Part shown: piece after piece, positions 20,658 through 30,111 of the stretch
How the letters are laid out: every line of letters begins with the position of its first letter
How positions within the stretch are numbered: position 1 is the first letter of the stretch
DNA from: Mycolicibacterium komossense
Lineage (GTDB): Bacteria; Actinomycetota; Actinomycetes; Mycobacteriales; Mycobacteriaceae
Length of the DNA: 64,000 nucleotides
Assembly: GCF_025822605.1 (NCBI RefSeq)
Contig: NZ_JACKTY010000012.1
Location: 436,635 to 500,634 of the forward strand
Direction of reading: 5' to 3'
Made by a program: the position numbers and the translations under genes
Notes under the pieces: model-generated
Told to the model about the DNA's origin: nothing
Database searches by the model: none
The model's input: only the letters and a program-made list of their open reading frames with translations

Positions 20658-21568
20658 GCTGCTGCTTTCGACTGCTGCGGGACCGTCTCGTCATCCCCGA
20701 TGGCGTCGCCCTCGTCGGGGTGCTGGGGCCAGCCCGGGTAGGGGGGAGGGGTGCCGCCGAATGCCGGGCAAAGCGCCTGGTGGGCACACCAACTACACAT
20801 CTTCGACGGGTTGGGTCGGAAATCGCCTGTGGCACCGGCTGATTGGATAGCGCTCCAGATGGCCATCAATGTCTTCTCGAACCGGAGAAGTTCATCGAGT
20901 TCGGGGGTGTAATCCAGCAGTTGCCCGTCGGCGAGGTAGATGAGCCGCAGGCGGGTCGGCAGCACGCCGCGGGACCGAAACAGCGCCACCGCATAGAATT
21001 TCATCTGGAACATCGCCTTGAACTCGGCCAGTGCCCACGCTTCCGAGGGTGACTTACCGGTCTTGTAATCGACCACCCGCATCTCGCCGGTGGCCGCGAC
21101 GTCGATGCGGTCGACGAATCCGCGCAGCAGCGTGCCGTCGGCGAGTTCCACCTCGACGCGTTGCTCACAGCTCTGGGGATCGAACCGGGTCGGATCCTCC
21201 AGCCGGTAGTAACCCAGCAGCAGCGTCTGGGCTTCGACCATCAACTGCGCCTGCACTTCCGCCGAGATGCCGTCGACCCGGTCCGGCTCGGTGGTGACGA
21301 CCTGCTCCCAGGCCGGTCCGACGAGCGCCAACGCGGTGTCCTGGCCCCGCTGCGCGGCGGGCAAGCCGTAGAGCTGTTCCAGGGCAGCGTGCACGACGGT
21401 GCCGCGCAACTGCGCGGTCGACGGCGGCTCCGGCAGCCGGTCGATGGCCCGAAACCGGTAGAGCAGGGGGCACTGTTTGAAGTCCGCTGCCCGCGACGGC
21501 GACAGCGCCGGTCGCGAGACCGGGCGGGACGCAGGGTGGTCCCTGGGGGGATGCTGCTGGTCCGGCAT
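20654..21568 (-). CDS. RecB-family PD-(D/E)XK exonuclease with Fe-S cysteines (Rv2119-like)
   Basis: 304 residues. Nuclease motifs are 'RGTVVHAALEQLY', 'LLRGFVDRIDV' and 'MRVVDYKTGKSPSE', giving the D-x(n)-D-x-K catalytic set. Four cysteines, one in 'FKQCPLLYRFRAID' and three in 'CSWCAHQALCP', are placed as in AddB/Cas4-type nucleases, where they bind a [4Fe-4S] cluster. It probably acts in DNA repair as a stand-alone nuclease without a helicase domain. The ATG at 21568 follows GAGGG; the longer frame from 21700 is rejected as low complexity. It is divergent from trmI, as in M. tuberculosis. Confidence 0.88.
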   Translation of the reverse strand: MPDQQHPPRDHPASRPVSRPALSPSRAADFKQCPLLYRFRAIDRLPEPPSTAQLRGTVVHAALEQLYGLPAAQRGQDTALALVGPAWEQVVTTEPDRVDGISAEVQAQLMVEAQTLLLGYYRLEDPTRFDPQSCEQRVEVELADGTLLRGFVDRIDVAATGEMRVVDYKTGKSPSEAWALAEFKAMFQMKFYAVALFRSRGVLPTRLRLIYLADGQLLDYTPELDELLRFEKTLMAIWSAIQSAGATGDFRPNPSKMCSWCAHQALCPAFGGTPPPYPGWPQHPDEGDAIGDDETVPQQSKAAA

Positions 21569-21647
21569 GCCCTCGACTCTAGGCAGACCCCCTGACAAAC
21601 CCGCGCAACCCCGGCGCCCGGCGGCAGCGCGTCTCCTGGCAGGCTGA

Positions 21648-22496
<849 letters not shown>

Positions 22497-22505
22497 GGAC
22501 GAGCT

Positions 22506-22802
22506 TCAGAAGTCGTCGCTGCGGACCAGTCCGCGGCGCACCGAGAGCAGTTCGATACCGGGCCGGGCGGCCACCAGGCGTTCGGCGGCATCCAGAATGT
22601 CCACCACGTGCTGACGTTCGCCGGCGACCGCGCCGAGCCCGATTCCGGCGCGGCGGTGCAGATCCTGGTCTCCGGTCTCGGCTGCAGAGACGCTGAATCG
22701 ACGGATCAGTTCGGCCACGATCGGCCGGATTATCGAGCGTTTCGCTTTCAGCGAATGGACGTCGCCGAGGAGCAGGTCGAATTCCAGCCAGCCGATCCAC
22801 AT
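22506..22802 (-). CDS. DUF503 family protein
   Basis: 98-residue conserved protein matching DUF503 (M. tuberculosis Rv2117): 'MWIGWLEFDLLLGDVHSLKAKRSIIRPIV' at the N-terminus and 'DQDLHRRAGIGLGAVAGERQHVVDILDAAERLV' in the middle. The fold is small alpha/beta. In several bacteria the family is linked to ribosome maturation (YlxP near rbfA), but a role in mycobacteria is not established. Here it is the third gene of a minus-strand run after the two MTB12-family genes, with a 7-base gap to lppK. Confidence 0.85.
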   Translation of the reverse strand: MWIGWLEFDLLLGDVHSLKAKRSIIRPIVAELIRRFSVSAAETGDQDLHRRAGIGLGAVAGERQHVVDILDAAERLVAARPGIELLSVRRGLVRSDDF

Positions 22803-22809
22803 GGGCGGC

Positions 22810-23352
22810 TCAGCGAGTGGAAGTCGGCGTCGGGACGGCCGTACTGTTCGCCGCCTGGCCGCCGAGACTCAGGAGAAGGTCGGCCGTCTTCCGGGACAAC
22901 TGCCAGGCGCCCGCCTTGGCGGTGAACTCCATCGGGAACGAAAACGGGCCGGCGCCGGCATCAGCGGGGGTCGCGGTGACGTTCGCCGTGACGTCGCCGG
23001 GGGTGTCGGGTGACCAGGCCACGTCGGTGGCGGTATACGCCATGGGCAGCATGCGATTGTCTTGCAGAGCCTTGGCGAATCTGTCGAGATCTGCCGCGTC
23101 AGTAGTGGTGGCGCCCTCCACGAGGGCCAGCTTGTCCGTGCCGGGCAGCGCCGGATCGGACAGTCGGTTCAGCAGGTCGATCAGCACCGAGGCCTCGGGC
23201 AGGCCGGTGGGTTGCGGAGCGGCTACCGGCGCACTGGCAGTCGTCGATGGCGCGGTGGACTCGGGTGCGTCCGGGGAACACCCGGATAGCCCAAGCGCCG
23301 CCACAATTGTGGCGGCGCTCAGGATGATTTTTAATGCCCTGCTGCGGTTGAT
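22810..23352 (-). CDS. lppK: lipoprotein of the MTB12 family (LppK-like), probable AUC start
   Basis: The C-terminal domain ('FSFPMEFTAKAGAWQLSRKTADLLLSL') matches the MTB12/LppK family of secreted antigens. The lipobox 'GLSGC' places the lipidated Cys 9 residues after GTG 23304, too short for a signal peptide. The frame continues upstream with 'NRSRALKIILSAATI', giving a complete type II signal peptide of 24 residues before the Cys. The only opening in that stretch is an ATC codon at 23352, 8 bases after TGAGG, behind an in-frame TAG (23361-23359). I therefore propose an AUC start. The conventional alternative is GTG 23304, giving 164 residues. It would be anchored on the outer face of the plasma membrane; function unknown. 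Confidence 0.7.
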   Translation of the reverse strand: MNRSRALKIILSAATIVAALGLSGCSPDAPESTAPSTTASAPVAAPQPTGLPEASVLIDLLNRLSDPALPGTDKLALVEGATTTDAADLDRFAKALQDNRMLPMAYTATDVAWSPDTPGDVTANVTATPADAGAGPFSFPMEFTAKAGAWQLSRKTADLLLSLGGQAANSTAVPTPTSTR

Positions 23353-23367
23353 GCCTGGCTACCTCAG

Positions 23368-23874
23368 TTAGTTGACCGAACCCAGCAGGTTCAGCGCCGA
23401 TGCCTTCGAGACCAACCAGCCGCTGGGGCTGGGACCTGCGATGAACGTGATGTTCTGGGTAGCAGTACCGCCCGTCGCGGCGGTCGCGGTGACGTCCGCC
23501 GTGGCGATGCCACCGTTCTGGTCGATGTTGGCGATATTGAAGGTCAGTGGGAACGAGCCCTTGGCGGCTGCGTTGGCGTAGGCGCGGTCGGCGGCGATTC
23601 CTTCGATCCGACCAACACCACCCTCGACATAGGCCGACTTGGCACCGGAGAACGAACCGCCTCCGGCCAGTACGTTCAGGGTCTGCAGAAGCGGAGCCTG
23701 AAGTTCGGGTGCCGGCGTCTGCGGCATCGGGACGCCGAAAACAACGGATTGCACGGCAGGTGATGCAACCGACGCGCCCGATGCAACAGAAGTCACACCC
23801 ACGGCCGCTGCTCCAGCGACCGCTGCTGCACTCAGGCAGGCGGCCACACCTGTGGCTAGGGATTTCAGGGTCAC
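23368..23874 (-). CDS. secreted low-molecular-weight antigen MTB12 (CFP-2) homologue
   Basis: 168 residues. A Sec signal peptide (about residues 1-33, Ala/Val-rich) is followed by the family opening 'VQSVVFGVPMPQTPAPEL'. The conserved domain reads 'GAKSAYVEGGVGRIEGIAADRAYANAA', 'FPLTFNIANIDQNGGIATADVTAT' and 'TQNITFIAGPSPSGWLVSKASALNLL'. This corresponds closely to M. tuberculosis Rv2376c, an abundant culture-filtrate antigen of unknown function. The neighbour lppK is a lipidated paralogue sharing the W-x-[VL]-S-[RK] ending, so the pair probably arose by duplication. GTG 23874 follows GAGAGGA. It is divergent from mpa. Confidence 0.88.
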   Translation of the reverse strand: MTLKSLATGVAACLSAAAVAGAAAVGVTSVASGASVASPAVQSVVFGVPMPQTPAPELQAPLLQTLNVLAGGGSFSGAKSAYVEGGVGRIEGIAADRAYANAAAKGSFPLTFNIANIDQNGGIATADVTATAATGGTATQNITFIAGPSPSGWLVSKASALNLLGSVN

Positions 23875-23990
23875 GGCTGTCCTCTCAATTAGCCCAACTC
23901 ATTACAAAGGTTAACAGTGGTGCTGGTGTGTCGAATTCCTACACCACACACAAAGACTGAATCGCCGGTAGCTTTGAAGTTGTTACTGCA

Positions 23991-24007
23991 CCAACACCAA
24001 GTGTTGG
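23991..24007 (+). promoter_or_regulatory. hairpin just upstream of the mpa ribosome site
   Basis: CCAACAC (23991-23997) and GTGTTGG (24001-24007) make a perfect 7-bp stem with a 3-base loop. The purine-rich GAGAGGAG ribosome site begins at 24007, so it touches the stem base only at its first G and is otherwise free. It may affect mRNA stability or initiation of mpa. The function is inferred. Confidence 0.35.
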
Positions 24008-24020
24008 AGAGGAGCGCAAT

Positions 24021-25850
24021 ATGAGCGAGTCAGAGCGTTCTGAAGTCTTCGGAACCCCCATGCCCAGCGATGACGCTGCCGAGTTGGAAGAACTGCGCCG
24101 TGAGGCGGCGCTTTTGCGGGAGCAGTTGGAGGACGCGGTAGGCGCGCAGAGTGGGTTGCGAACCGCCCGCGATGTGCACCAGCTCGAGGCGCGTATCGAC
24201 TCGCTCTCGGCCCGCAACGCCAAGCTGATGGACACCCTCAAAGAGGCCCGCCAGCAACTTTTGGCACTCCGTGAGGAGGTCGATCGGCTCGGGCAACCGC
24301 CCAGTGGCTACGGCGTACTGCTCGTCGCGCACGAGGACGACACGGTCGACGTGTTCACCTCCGGCCGCAAGATGCGGCTGACGTGCTCGCCGAACATCGA
24401 TACCAAAGCGCTCAAGCAGGGCCAGACTGTGCGGCTCAACGAGGCACTGACTGTCGTCGAGGCAGGCAATTTCGAGGCCGTGGGCGAGATCAGCACATTG
24501 CGTGAGATCCTGGCCGACGGTCATCGTGCGCTTGTCGTCGGGCATGCCGATGAGGAGCGCATCGTCTGGCTGGCCGAACCGCTGATCAAGCAGGAAGACC
24601 TCCCGCCGGAGATCGCCGCCGGCCTGAGCGAAGCCGAGCTGAACCAGCGGCCGCGCAAGTTACGTCCCGGCGACTCGCTGCTGGTCGACACCAAGGCCGG
24701 TTACGCCTTCGAGCGCGTGCCCAAGGCGGAGGTCGAAGACCTGGTGCTGGAAGAGGTGCCCGACGTCAGCTATGAGGACATCGGCGGCCTGACGCGCCAG
24801 ATCGAGCAGATTCGCGATGCCGTGGAATTGCCGTTCCTGCACAAGGACCTCTACCGCGAGTACTCGCTGCGGCCGCCCAAGGGGGTGCTGCTCTACGGTC
24901 CCCCCGGCTGCGGTAAGACCCTGATCGCCAAGGCGGTGGCGAACTCGCTGGCCAAGAAGATGGCCGAGGTTCGTGGCGAGGATGCCAGGGAAGCGAAGTC
25001 CTACTTCCTCAACATCAAGGGCCCCGAGCTGCTGAACAAGTTCGTCGGCGAGACCGAGCGGCACATCCGGTTGATCTTCCAGCGGGCCAGGGAAAAGGCC
25101 TCCGAAGGCACCCCGGTGATCGTGTTCTTCGACGAGATGGACTCGATCTTCCGTACTCGTGGAACCGGTGTCAGCTCCGACGTCGAAACCACCGTCGTCC
25201 CACAGCTGCTGTCCGAGATCGACGGCGTGGAAGGCCTGGAGAACGTCATCGTCATCGGCGCCTCCAACCGCGAGGACATGATCGATCCGGCGATCCTGCG
25301 GCCCGGCCGGCTGGACGTGAAGATCAAGATCGAGCGGCCGGATGCCGAGTCGGCACAGGACATTTTCAGCAAGTACCTGACCGAGGGCCTGCCCGTTCAC
25401 GAGGACGATCTGGCCGAGTTCGGCGGTGATCGCGGGCTCTGCATCAAGGCGATGATCGAGAAGGTCGTCGACCGGATGTACGCCGAGATCGACGACAACC
25501 GGTTCCTGGAGGTCACCTATGCCAATGGTGACAAGGAAGTCATGTACTTCAAGGACTTCAACTCCGGTGCGATGATCCAGAACGTCGTTGACCGCGCGAA
25601 GAAGAACGCGATCAAGGCGGTGCTCGAAAGCGGTCAGCACGGTCTGCGTATCCAGCATCTGCTGGACTCCATCGTCGACGAGTTCGCCGAGAACGAAGAC
25701 CTACCCAACACCACCAATCCCGATGACTGGGCTCGGATTTCGGGCAAGAAGGGCGAGCGGATCGTCTACATCCGCACGCTCGTCACCGGTAAGAGTTCGT
25801 CGGCCAGCAGGGCTATCGATACCGAGTCGAACCTGGGCCAGTACCTGTAG
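24021..25850 (+). CDS. mpa: proteasome-associated AAA+ ATPase Mpa/ARC
   Basis: 609-residue hexameric unfoldase that recognises pupylated proteins and feeds them to the 20S proteasome. The N-terminal coiled coil (about residues 12-80, '[19 protein letters not shown]') binds Pup. Tandem OB domains follow. The AAA module has Walker A 'GPPGCGKT', Walker B '[11 protein letters not shown]' and arginine-finger region '[14 protein letters not shown]'. The C-terminal 'GQYL' carries the penultimate Tyr needed to dock on the proteasome alpha ring. All elements are intact. It is separated from dop by two minus-strand membrane genes, as in other mycobacteria. Confidence 0.98.
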   Translation: MSESERSEVFGTPMPSDDAAELEELRREAALLREQLEDAVGAQSGLRTARDVHQLEARIDSLSARNAKLMDTLKEARQQLLALREEVDRLGQPPSGYGVLLVAHEDDTVDVFTSGRKMRLTCSPNIDTKALKQGQTVRLNEALTVVEAGNFEAVGEISTLREILADGHRALVVGHADEERIVWLAEPLIKQEDLPPEIAAGLSEAELNQRPRKLRPGDSLLVDTKAGYAFERVPKAEVEDLVLEEVPDVSYEDIGGLTRQIEQIRDAVELPFLHKDLYREYSLRPPKGVLLYGPPGCGKTLIAKAVANSLAKKMAEVRGEDAREAKSYFLNIKGPELLNKFVGETERHIRLIFQRAREKASEGTPVIVFFDEMDSIFRTRGTGVSSDVETTVVPQLLSEIDGVEGLENVIVIGASNREDMIDPAILRPGRLDVKIKIERPDAESAQDIFSKYLTEGLPVHEDDLAEFGGDRGLCIKAMIEKVVDRMYAEIDDNRFLEVTYANGDKEVMYFKDFNSGAMIQNVVDRAKKNAIKAVLESGQHGLRIQHLLDSIVDEFAENEDLPNTTNPDDWARISGKKGERIVYIRTLVTGKSSSASRAIDTESNLGQYL

Positions 25851-25858
25851 GTCCCACC

Positions 25859-25918
25859 GCGAGCAGACAGAAACTCCCCCTTTTCCGTCACGAAAAGGGG
25901 GAGTTTCTGTCTGCTCGC
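25859..25918. terminator. 27-bp perfect hairpin between convergent genes
   Basis: Bases 25859-25885 and 25892-25918 are exact inverse complements (27 bp) around a 6-base loop CGTCAC. The stem includes CTCCCCCTTTTC / GAAAAGGGGGAG. It lies 8 bases after the mpa stop and 16 bases before the end of the convergent membrane gene. It would act as a bidirectional terminator, although no uridine tract follows the stem in either direction. Confidence 0.75.
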
Positions 25919-25934
25919 GCCACGTCGGGAGCGC

Positions 25935-27083
25935 TCACCGCGCTGGCAGGGTCCGATAACGGTTGCGAGCGGTCAGGGTCAGCCGCAGTTCGTCGATCAG
26001 CGGGTCGAGAAACCTGGCCCGGTACTCCCCGTCGCCGACGGCCTTGGCACTGACGTACATGAAGGTCAGTCCACCGAGAAACATCGTGGTCTGGATCAGC
26101 GCTTGCGGCACCGGCAGTGTCATACCGAGCAACTCGCCGTCGCTGGAGCCGCCGCGCGTCCATTCGCTGAGCAGCCGCGGGTTGAGCAGGATCAGGCCGA
26201 GCACGAAGAACACCCCCGCCGAAACCAGGGCGACGGTGGCGACCTGTACGACCTGGGATACGGCCAACACGAAGATCACATTCCAGCGTTCGCCGCGCGA
26301 AAGTGGCTCGCTGCCAACTGGATCCGCGATATCGGCGAACGGTGTGCCGGCCAGCCGCGCATCGTCGGAGTCGACGTGCTGGCCAGCTGCCGACAGCATG
26401 GGCCGGACCGCGTCCGCCGTGCTGGACGTCACGAAGGCGACGGCGATCAGCGCAAGGAACCCCAACGCCAGAGTCAGCCGGCCGCGCCCTACGTATTCGG
26501 CCATCAGCCAGACGTAGGTGTTGAAGAACACCAACACTGTCAGCAGCACCACCGGCAACGACCGCACGAACAACGTGCCGGCCAGCGCCAGGTCGTCGAG
26601 GGTGACCCGAGCGGCCCAGCTCAGGATCGACCCCACACCCGAAGCGGTGACGACCAGGATGACGCCGACACTTGCGGCCGCGATGACCGCATTGAGCAGC
26701 ACCTGCGTCGTCGGCCCGCCGAAGAAGACCCCGATCACCACGACGATCAGTGAGACCCCCGCGGCAACCTCTCGGCTGCGAAGTGTCCGGATGCGCGAGA
26801 CCAGCCAACCGGCGAGCGCGGCCAGCGGTACGACCAGCACCAGTAGTGCCAGGACGAACCACTCCGTCCTGGTCGGTTTGCCGTTGATATCGATGGTGTG
26901 TTTGTCCGTGATCGAGACGATGACCACCGACCACAACATGAACACGGCCAGCCCGGCCAGTGCGGGAGCCGACCGCGGCCAGAGGCGGCGGACCAGTGCG
27001 CCGGGGCGGAGCACAGCGGGCAGACCGTTGCCGAGGAACCAGGTTTCGGCCGCGCGCCGCTGCAGTACGTCAACTGGCGTCAT
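25935..27083 (-). CDS. polytopic membrane protein, paralogue A (Rv2113-like position)
   Basis: 382 residues with about eight predicted transmembrane helices, for example 'ALAGLAVFMLWSVVIVS', 'WFVLALLVLVVPLAALAG' and 'LPVVLLTVLVFFNTYVWLM'. A polar loop with 'LAGTPFADIADPVGSEPLSRGERWNVIFVLAVSQ' precedes the last helices, and the C-terminus is 'RARFLDPLIDELRLTLTARNRYR'. No catalytic or transport family is recognised. It is clearly paralogous to the next minus-strand gene along its whole length. An integral membrane protein of unknown function occupies this place between mpa and dop in M. tuberculosis. A stress or transport role is speculation. Confidence 0.75.
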   Translation of the reverse strand: MTPVDVLQRRAAETWFLGNGLPAVLRPGALVRRLWPRSAPALAGLAVFMLWSVVIVSITDKHTIDINGKPTRTEWFVLALLVLVVPLAALAGWLVSRIRTLRSREVAAGVSLIVVVIGVFFGGPTTQVLLNAVIAAASVGVILVVTASGVGSILSWAARVTLDDLALAGTLFVRSLPVVLLTVLVFFNTYVWLMAEYVGRGRLTLALGFLALIAVAFVTSSTADAVRPMLSAAGQHVDSDDARLAGTPFADIADPVGSEPLSRGERWNVIFVLAVSQVVQVATVALVSAGVFFVLGLILLNPRLLSEWTRGGSSDGELLGMTLPVPQALIQTTMFLGGLTFMYVSAKAVGDGEYRARFLDPLIDELRLTLTARNRYRTLPAR

Positions 27084-27092
27084 GGCGGCACC

Positions 27093-28268
27093 CTAGCTGG
27101 GTTGGCGGCCGATGTGGGTGCGGTATCGGTTCCGGGCGACGAGGGTGAATCTCAGGTCGTCGATGAGGGGGTCGAGGAAGCTTTCGCGGTAGTCGCCGTC
27201 GCCGACGGCTCGGGCGCTGATGTACATGAACGTCAGCGCGCCGAGGAACATTGTGACGTGGATCAGCGGCTGCGGCACCGGTAGTTGCATGCCGAGCACG
27301 GTGCCCTCGGTCGGCCCGTTGTGGGTCCAGTCCGCCAGTACATCGGGGGACAGTGCCAACAGGCCCATGGTGAAAAAGATTGCGCAGGTCACGAATGCGA
27401 CGGTGAGGATCTGCGCGATCTGTGACGCCGCCACCACGAAGATGACGTTGAAGCGTTCGAGACGGCTCAGGGGGACGGCCGTGTCCGGATCCGGCATCTC
27501 CTCGAACGGTGTCCCGATCAGCCGCGCGATGTCCTTGTTGCGCACTGTCTTCTTGGCCAGCATCGGCCGCACCCGATCGACGATGCCGGTCAGGAGGAAC
27601 GCGCAGGCGATCAACACCATGAAATCGATGACCAGCCACATCCGGTCCCGGCTGATCTTCGTCGCCATCACCCACACGTAGCTGTTGAAGAACACCAAAA
27701 CGGTCAGCAGGACCACCGGCAGCGCCCTGGCGAACAGCGTGCCGGCCGAGGCCAGATGCGATCCGGTCAGGCGGACCGCCCAGCCCAGCACCGAGCCGAT
27801 ACCCAGCCCGACCAACAGCATGACCACGACGATCGTCAGCACCGTCACCATGAGGAAGGTGAGATCGTCTGCCAATGCGCCCTGCAGAAAAGTGCAGGCG
27901 ACGGCAATCGCAACAGCGATCAGCGCCGCCAGTCGACGGCCCCGGGTACTGGCCACCCGCGCTGTCAGCGCTCCGGTCGCGATCGTGGCGGGCACGATCA
28001 ACACGATCAGCGCCAGGACCACGATGTCCCAGCCGCTCGGCGCGCCGTTGATGTTCACGCTGTCGGGATCGCCGTCTTCGCCCGGAAGCAGGTTGATGAT
28101 CGACATCACGGCCATGAAGGTGGCGAAGGCGGTCAGGGCTGGCGCCGATCGCGACCACAGTCGGCGCCAGCGCGCTCGACGGGTCAGCACCACGGGCAAT
28201 CCGCGCTTGAGGAACCAGCTTTCGGCCGCGACGCGTTCGGCAGCATCGGGGGAGATCACCGCGGTCAC
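27093..28268 (-). CDS. polytopic membrane protein, paralogue B
   Basis: 391 residues from the GTG at 28268, with about eight hydrophobic helices. Collinear motifs are shared with the neighbour at 25935-27083: 'AAESWFLKRGLPVVL', 'LPVVLLTVLVFFNSYVW', 'LIGTPFEEMPDPDTAVPLSRLERFNVIFVVA', 'LIHVTMFLGALTFMYISARAVGDG' and 'SFLDPLIDDLRFTLVARNRYRT'. The function is unknown. A longer frame reaches 28406 but adds an Arg-rich stretch through a repeated non-coding segment, so I prefer 28268, although the ribosome site there is weak. It is the upstream member of the pair, with a 9-base gap to paralogue A. Confidence 0.72.
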   Translation of the reverse strand: MTAVISPDAAERVAAESWFLKRGLPVVLTRRARWRRLWSRSAPALTAFATFMAVMSIINLLPGEDGDPDSVNINGAPSGWDIVVLALIVLIVPATIATGALTARVASTRGRRLAALIAVAIAVACTFLQGALADDLTFLMVTVLTIVVVMLLVGLGIGSVLGWAVRLTGSHLASAGTLFARALPVVLLTVLVFFNSYVWVMATKISRDRMWLVIDFMVLIACAFLLTGIVDRVRPMLAKKTVRNKDIARLIGTPFEEMPDPDTAVPLSRLERFNVIFVVAASQIAQILTVAFVTCAIFFTMGLLALSPDVLADWTHNGPTEGTVLGMQLPVPQPLIHVTMFLGALTFMYISARAVGDGDYRESFLDPLIDDLRFTLVARNRYRTHIGRQPS

Positions 28269-28329
28269 TTTAACGGCAGTTGCGTCGTTCAGCTGGCGAC
28301 GAAAGCGACTCTCGCTCTCAGCCCGCATC

Positions 28330-28467
28330 CTCGCCCGTATCGTCGTCCCTCTACATCTATGGTCGGGCTCCTCAACGGCCTCGTTGCCTCTAGCCCGGCT
28401 CCTCAACGCGCTCGTTCCTCGCGCGCATCGTCGCCCGGGCGCCTCGCCCGTATCGTCGTCCCTCTAC
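28330..28467. repeat. direct repeats upstream of dop
   Basis: The 25-base sequence at 28330-28354 (CTCGCCCGTATCGTCGTCCC, then TCTAC) recurs exactly at 28443-28467, 113 bases apart. The segment between holds imperfect repeats of GGCTCCTCAACG and the 18-mer at 28409-28426, whose complement occurs twice in the pafB-pafC repeat. The second 25-mer ends 10 bases before the dop ATG. The copies look like a duplicated promoter-leader segment mixed with a dispersed mycobacterial intergenic repeat. Confidence 0.65.
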
Positions 28468-28477
28468 GCTGGGGCGC

Positions 28478-29986
28478 ATGCAAAGGATTATCGGGACCGA
28501 GGTCGAGTACGGCATTTCCTCGCCGTCCGATCCGACCGCGAATCCCATCCTCACCTCGACACAAGCGGTGCTCGCCTATGCCGCGGCGGCCGGTATCCAG
28601 CGGGCCAAGCGCACCCGCTGGGATTACGAGGTGGAATCGCCGCTGCGCGACGCCCGTGGGTTCGACTTGAGCCGGTCGGCGGGGCCGCCGCCGGTGGTCG
28701 ATGCCGACGAGGTCGGTGCCGCCAACATGATCCTGACCAACGGCGCCCGCTTGTATGTCGACCACGCCCATCCGGAGTACTCCGCGCCCGAGGTCACTGA
28801 TCCGATCGACGCGGTGATCTGGGACAAAGCCGGCGAGCGGGTGATGGAAGCCGCCGCGCGTCACGTCGCCTCGGTGCCGGGAGCGGCCAAGCTGCAGCTG
28901 TACAAGAACAACGTCGACGGCAAGGGCGCGTCGTACGGCACGCACGAGAACTACCTGATGAGCCGGCAGACGCCGTTCTCGTCCATCATCGCGGGCTTCA
29001 CGCCGTTCCTGGTGTCCCGGCAGGTGGTCACCGGATCCGGCCGCGTCGGCATCGGGCCCTCCGGTGATGAGCCCGGCTTCCAGCTGTCCCAGCGCGCCGA
29101 CTACATCGAGGTCGAGGTCGGTCTGGAGACGACCCTCAAGCGCGGCATCATCAATACCCGCGACGAACCGCACGCCGACGCCGACAAGTACCGGCGGCTG
29201 CACGTCATCATCGGCGACGCCAACCTCGCGGAGACGTCGACCTATCTGAAGGTGGGCACCGCGTCGCTGGTGCTCGATCTGATCGAAGAGGGTCCAGCAC
29301 ATGGGTTGGACCTGTCCGATCTGGCGCTGGCGCGGCCGGTCCACGCCGTGCACGTCGTCAGCCGGGACCCAACGCTGCGCGCCACCGTCGCGCTGGCGGA
29401 CGGCCGTGAACTGACTGCACTTGCGCTGCAACGGATTTACCTGGACCGGGTGGCCAAGCTGGTGGACAGCCGCGATCCTGATCCGGCCGCGTCCAAGGTC
29501 GTCGAGACCTGGGCGCACGTGCTGGACCTGTTGGAGCGGGATCCGATGGAATGCGCCGACCTGCTGGATTGGCCGGCCAAACTGCGCCTGCTCGACGGCT
29601 TCCGGCACCGGGAGAACCTGAGCTGGTCAGCTCCACGCCTGCACCTGGTGGATCTGCAGTACTCCGATGTCCGCCTCGACAAGGGGCTCTACAACCGCCT
29701 GGTCGCGCGCGGCTCGATGAAGCGACTCGTCACCGAACAGCAGGTGCTCGATGCCGTCGACAACCCGCCGACCGACACCCGGGCCTACTTCCGCGGTGAG
29801 TGTCTGCGCCGTTTCGGTGCGGATATCGCGGCCGCGAGCTGGGATTCGGTCATCTTCGATCTCGGCGGTGATTCGCTGGTCCGGATCCCGACGCTGGAGC
29901 CGTTACGGGGCAGCAAGGCCCATGTCGGTGCCTTGCTGGACTCTGTCAACAGCGCTGCCGAACTGGTGGAGCAGCTCACGAACTGA
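28478..29986 (+). CDS. dop: Pup deamidase / depupylase
   Basis: 502-residue carboxylate-amine ligase-like enzyme. It deamidates the C-terminal Gln of Pup to Glu and also removes Pup from substrates. '[10 protein letters not shown]' supplies the Mg/ATP-binding glutamates. '[14 protein letters not shown]' contains Asp95, the residue shown to be catalytic in Dop. The Dop loop region (about residues 40-80), absent from PafA, is present. Length and motifs match M. tuberculosis Dop. Pup here ends in GGQ, so this enzyme is required for pupylation. It heads the dop-pup-prcB-prcA run. Confidence 0.97.
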   Translation: MQRIIGTEVEYGISSPSDPTANPILTSTQAVLAYAAAAGIQRAKRTRWDYEVESPLRDARGFDLSRSAGPPPVVDADEVGAANMILTNGARLYVDHAHPEYSAPEVTDPIDAVIWDKAGERVMEAAARHVASVPGAAKLQLYKNNVDGKGASYGTHENYLMSRQTPFSSIIAGFTPFLVSRQVVTGSGRVGIGPSGDEPGFQLSQRADYIEVEVGLETTLKRGIINTRDEPHADADKYRRLHVIIGDANLAETSTYLKVGTASLVLDLIEEGPAHGLDLSDLALARPVHAVHVVSRDPTLRATVALADGRELTALALQRIYLDRVAKLVDSRDPDPAASKVVETWAHVLDLLERDPMECADLLDWPAKLRLLDGFRHRENLSWSAPRLHLVDLQYSDVRLDKGLYNRLVARGSMKRLVTEQQVLDAVDNPPTDTRAYFRGECLRRFGADIAAASWDSVIFDLGGDSLVRIPTLEPLRGSKAHVGALLDSVNSAAELVEQLTN

Positions 29987-30111
29987 TTTCCGAAAGGTCT
30001 CGGGTTCGAGCCCTACGCCCGGCGAATCGCCCGGTGACCGGTACTGTGGGGGAACCGGCGGAGCATCTTCAGAGCAACACGTAACCGCCGATGACAACGC
30101 AGGAGGCAGCG

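Noticed and set aside
28269..28406. N-terminal extension of membrane paralogue B up to 28406
   Set aside because: The added residues are Arg-rich and run through the repeated dop leader; the paralogue has no such extension.
29987..30060. GGGTTCGAGCCC, resembling a tRNA T-arm, between dop and pup
   Set aside because: The flanking bases do not complete a 5-bp T stem, anticodon arm or acceptor stem; probably chance. I cannot exclude an old attachment-site fragment.
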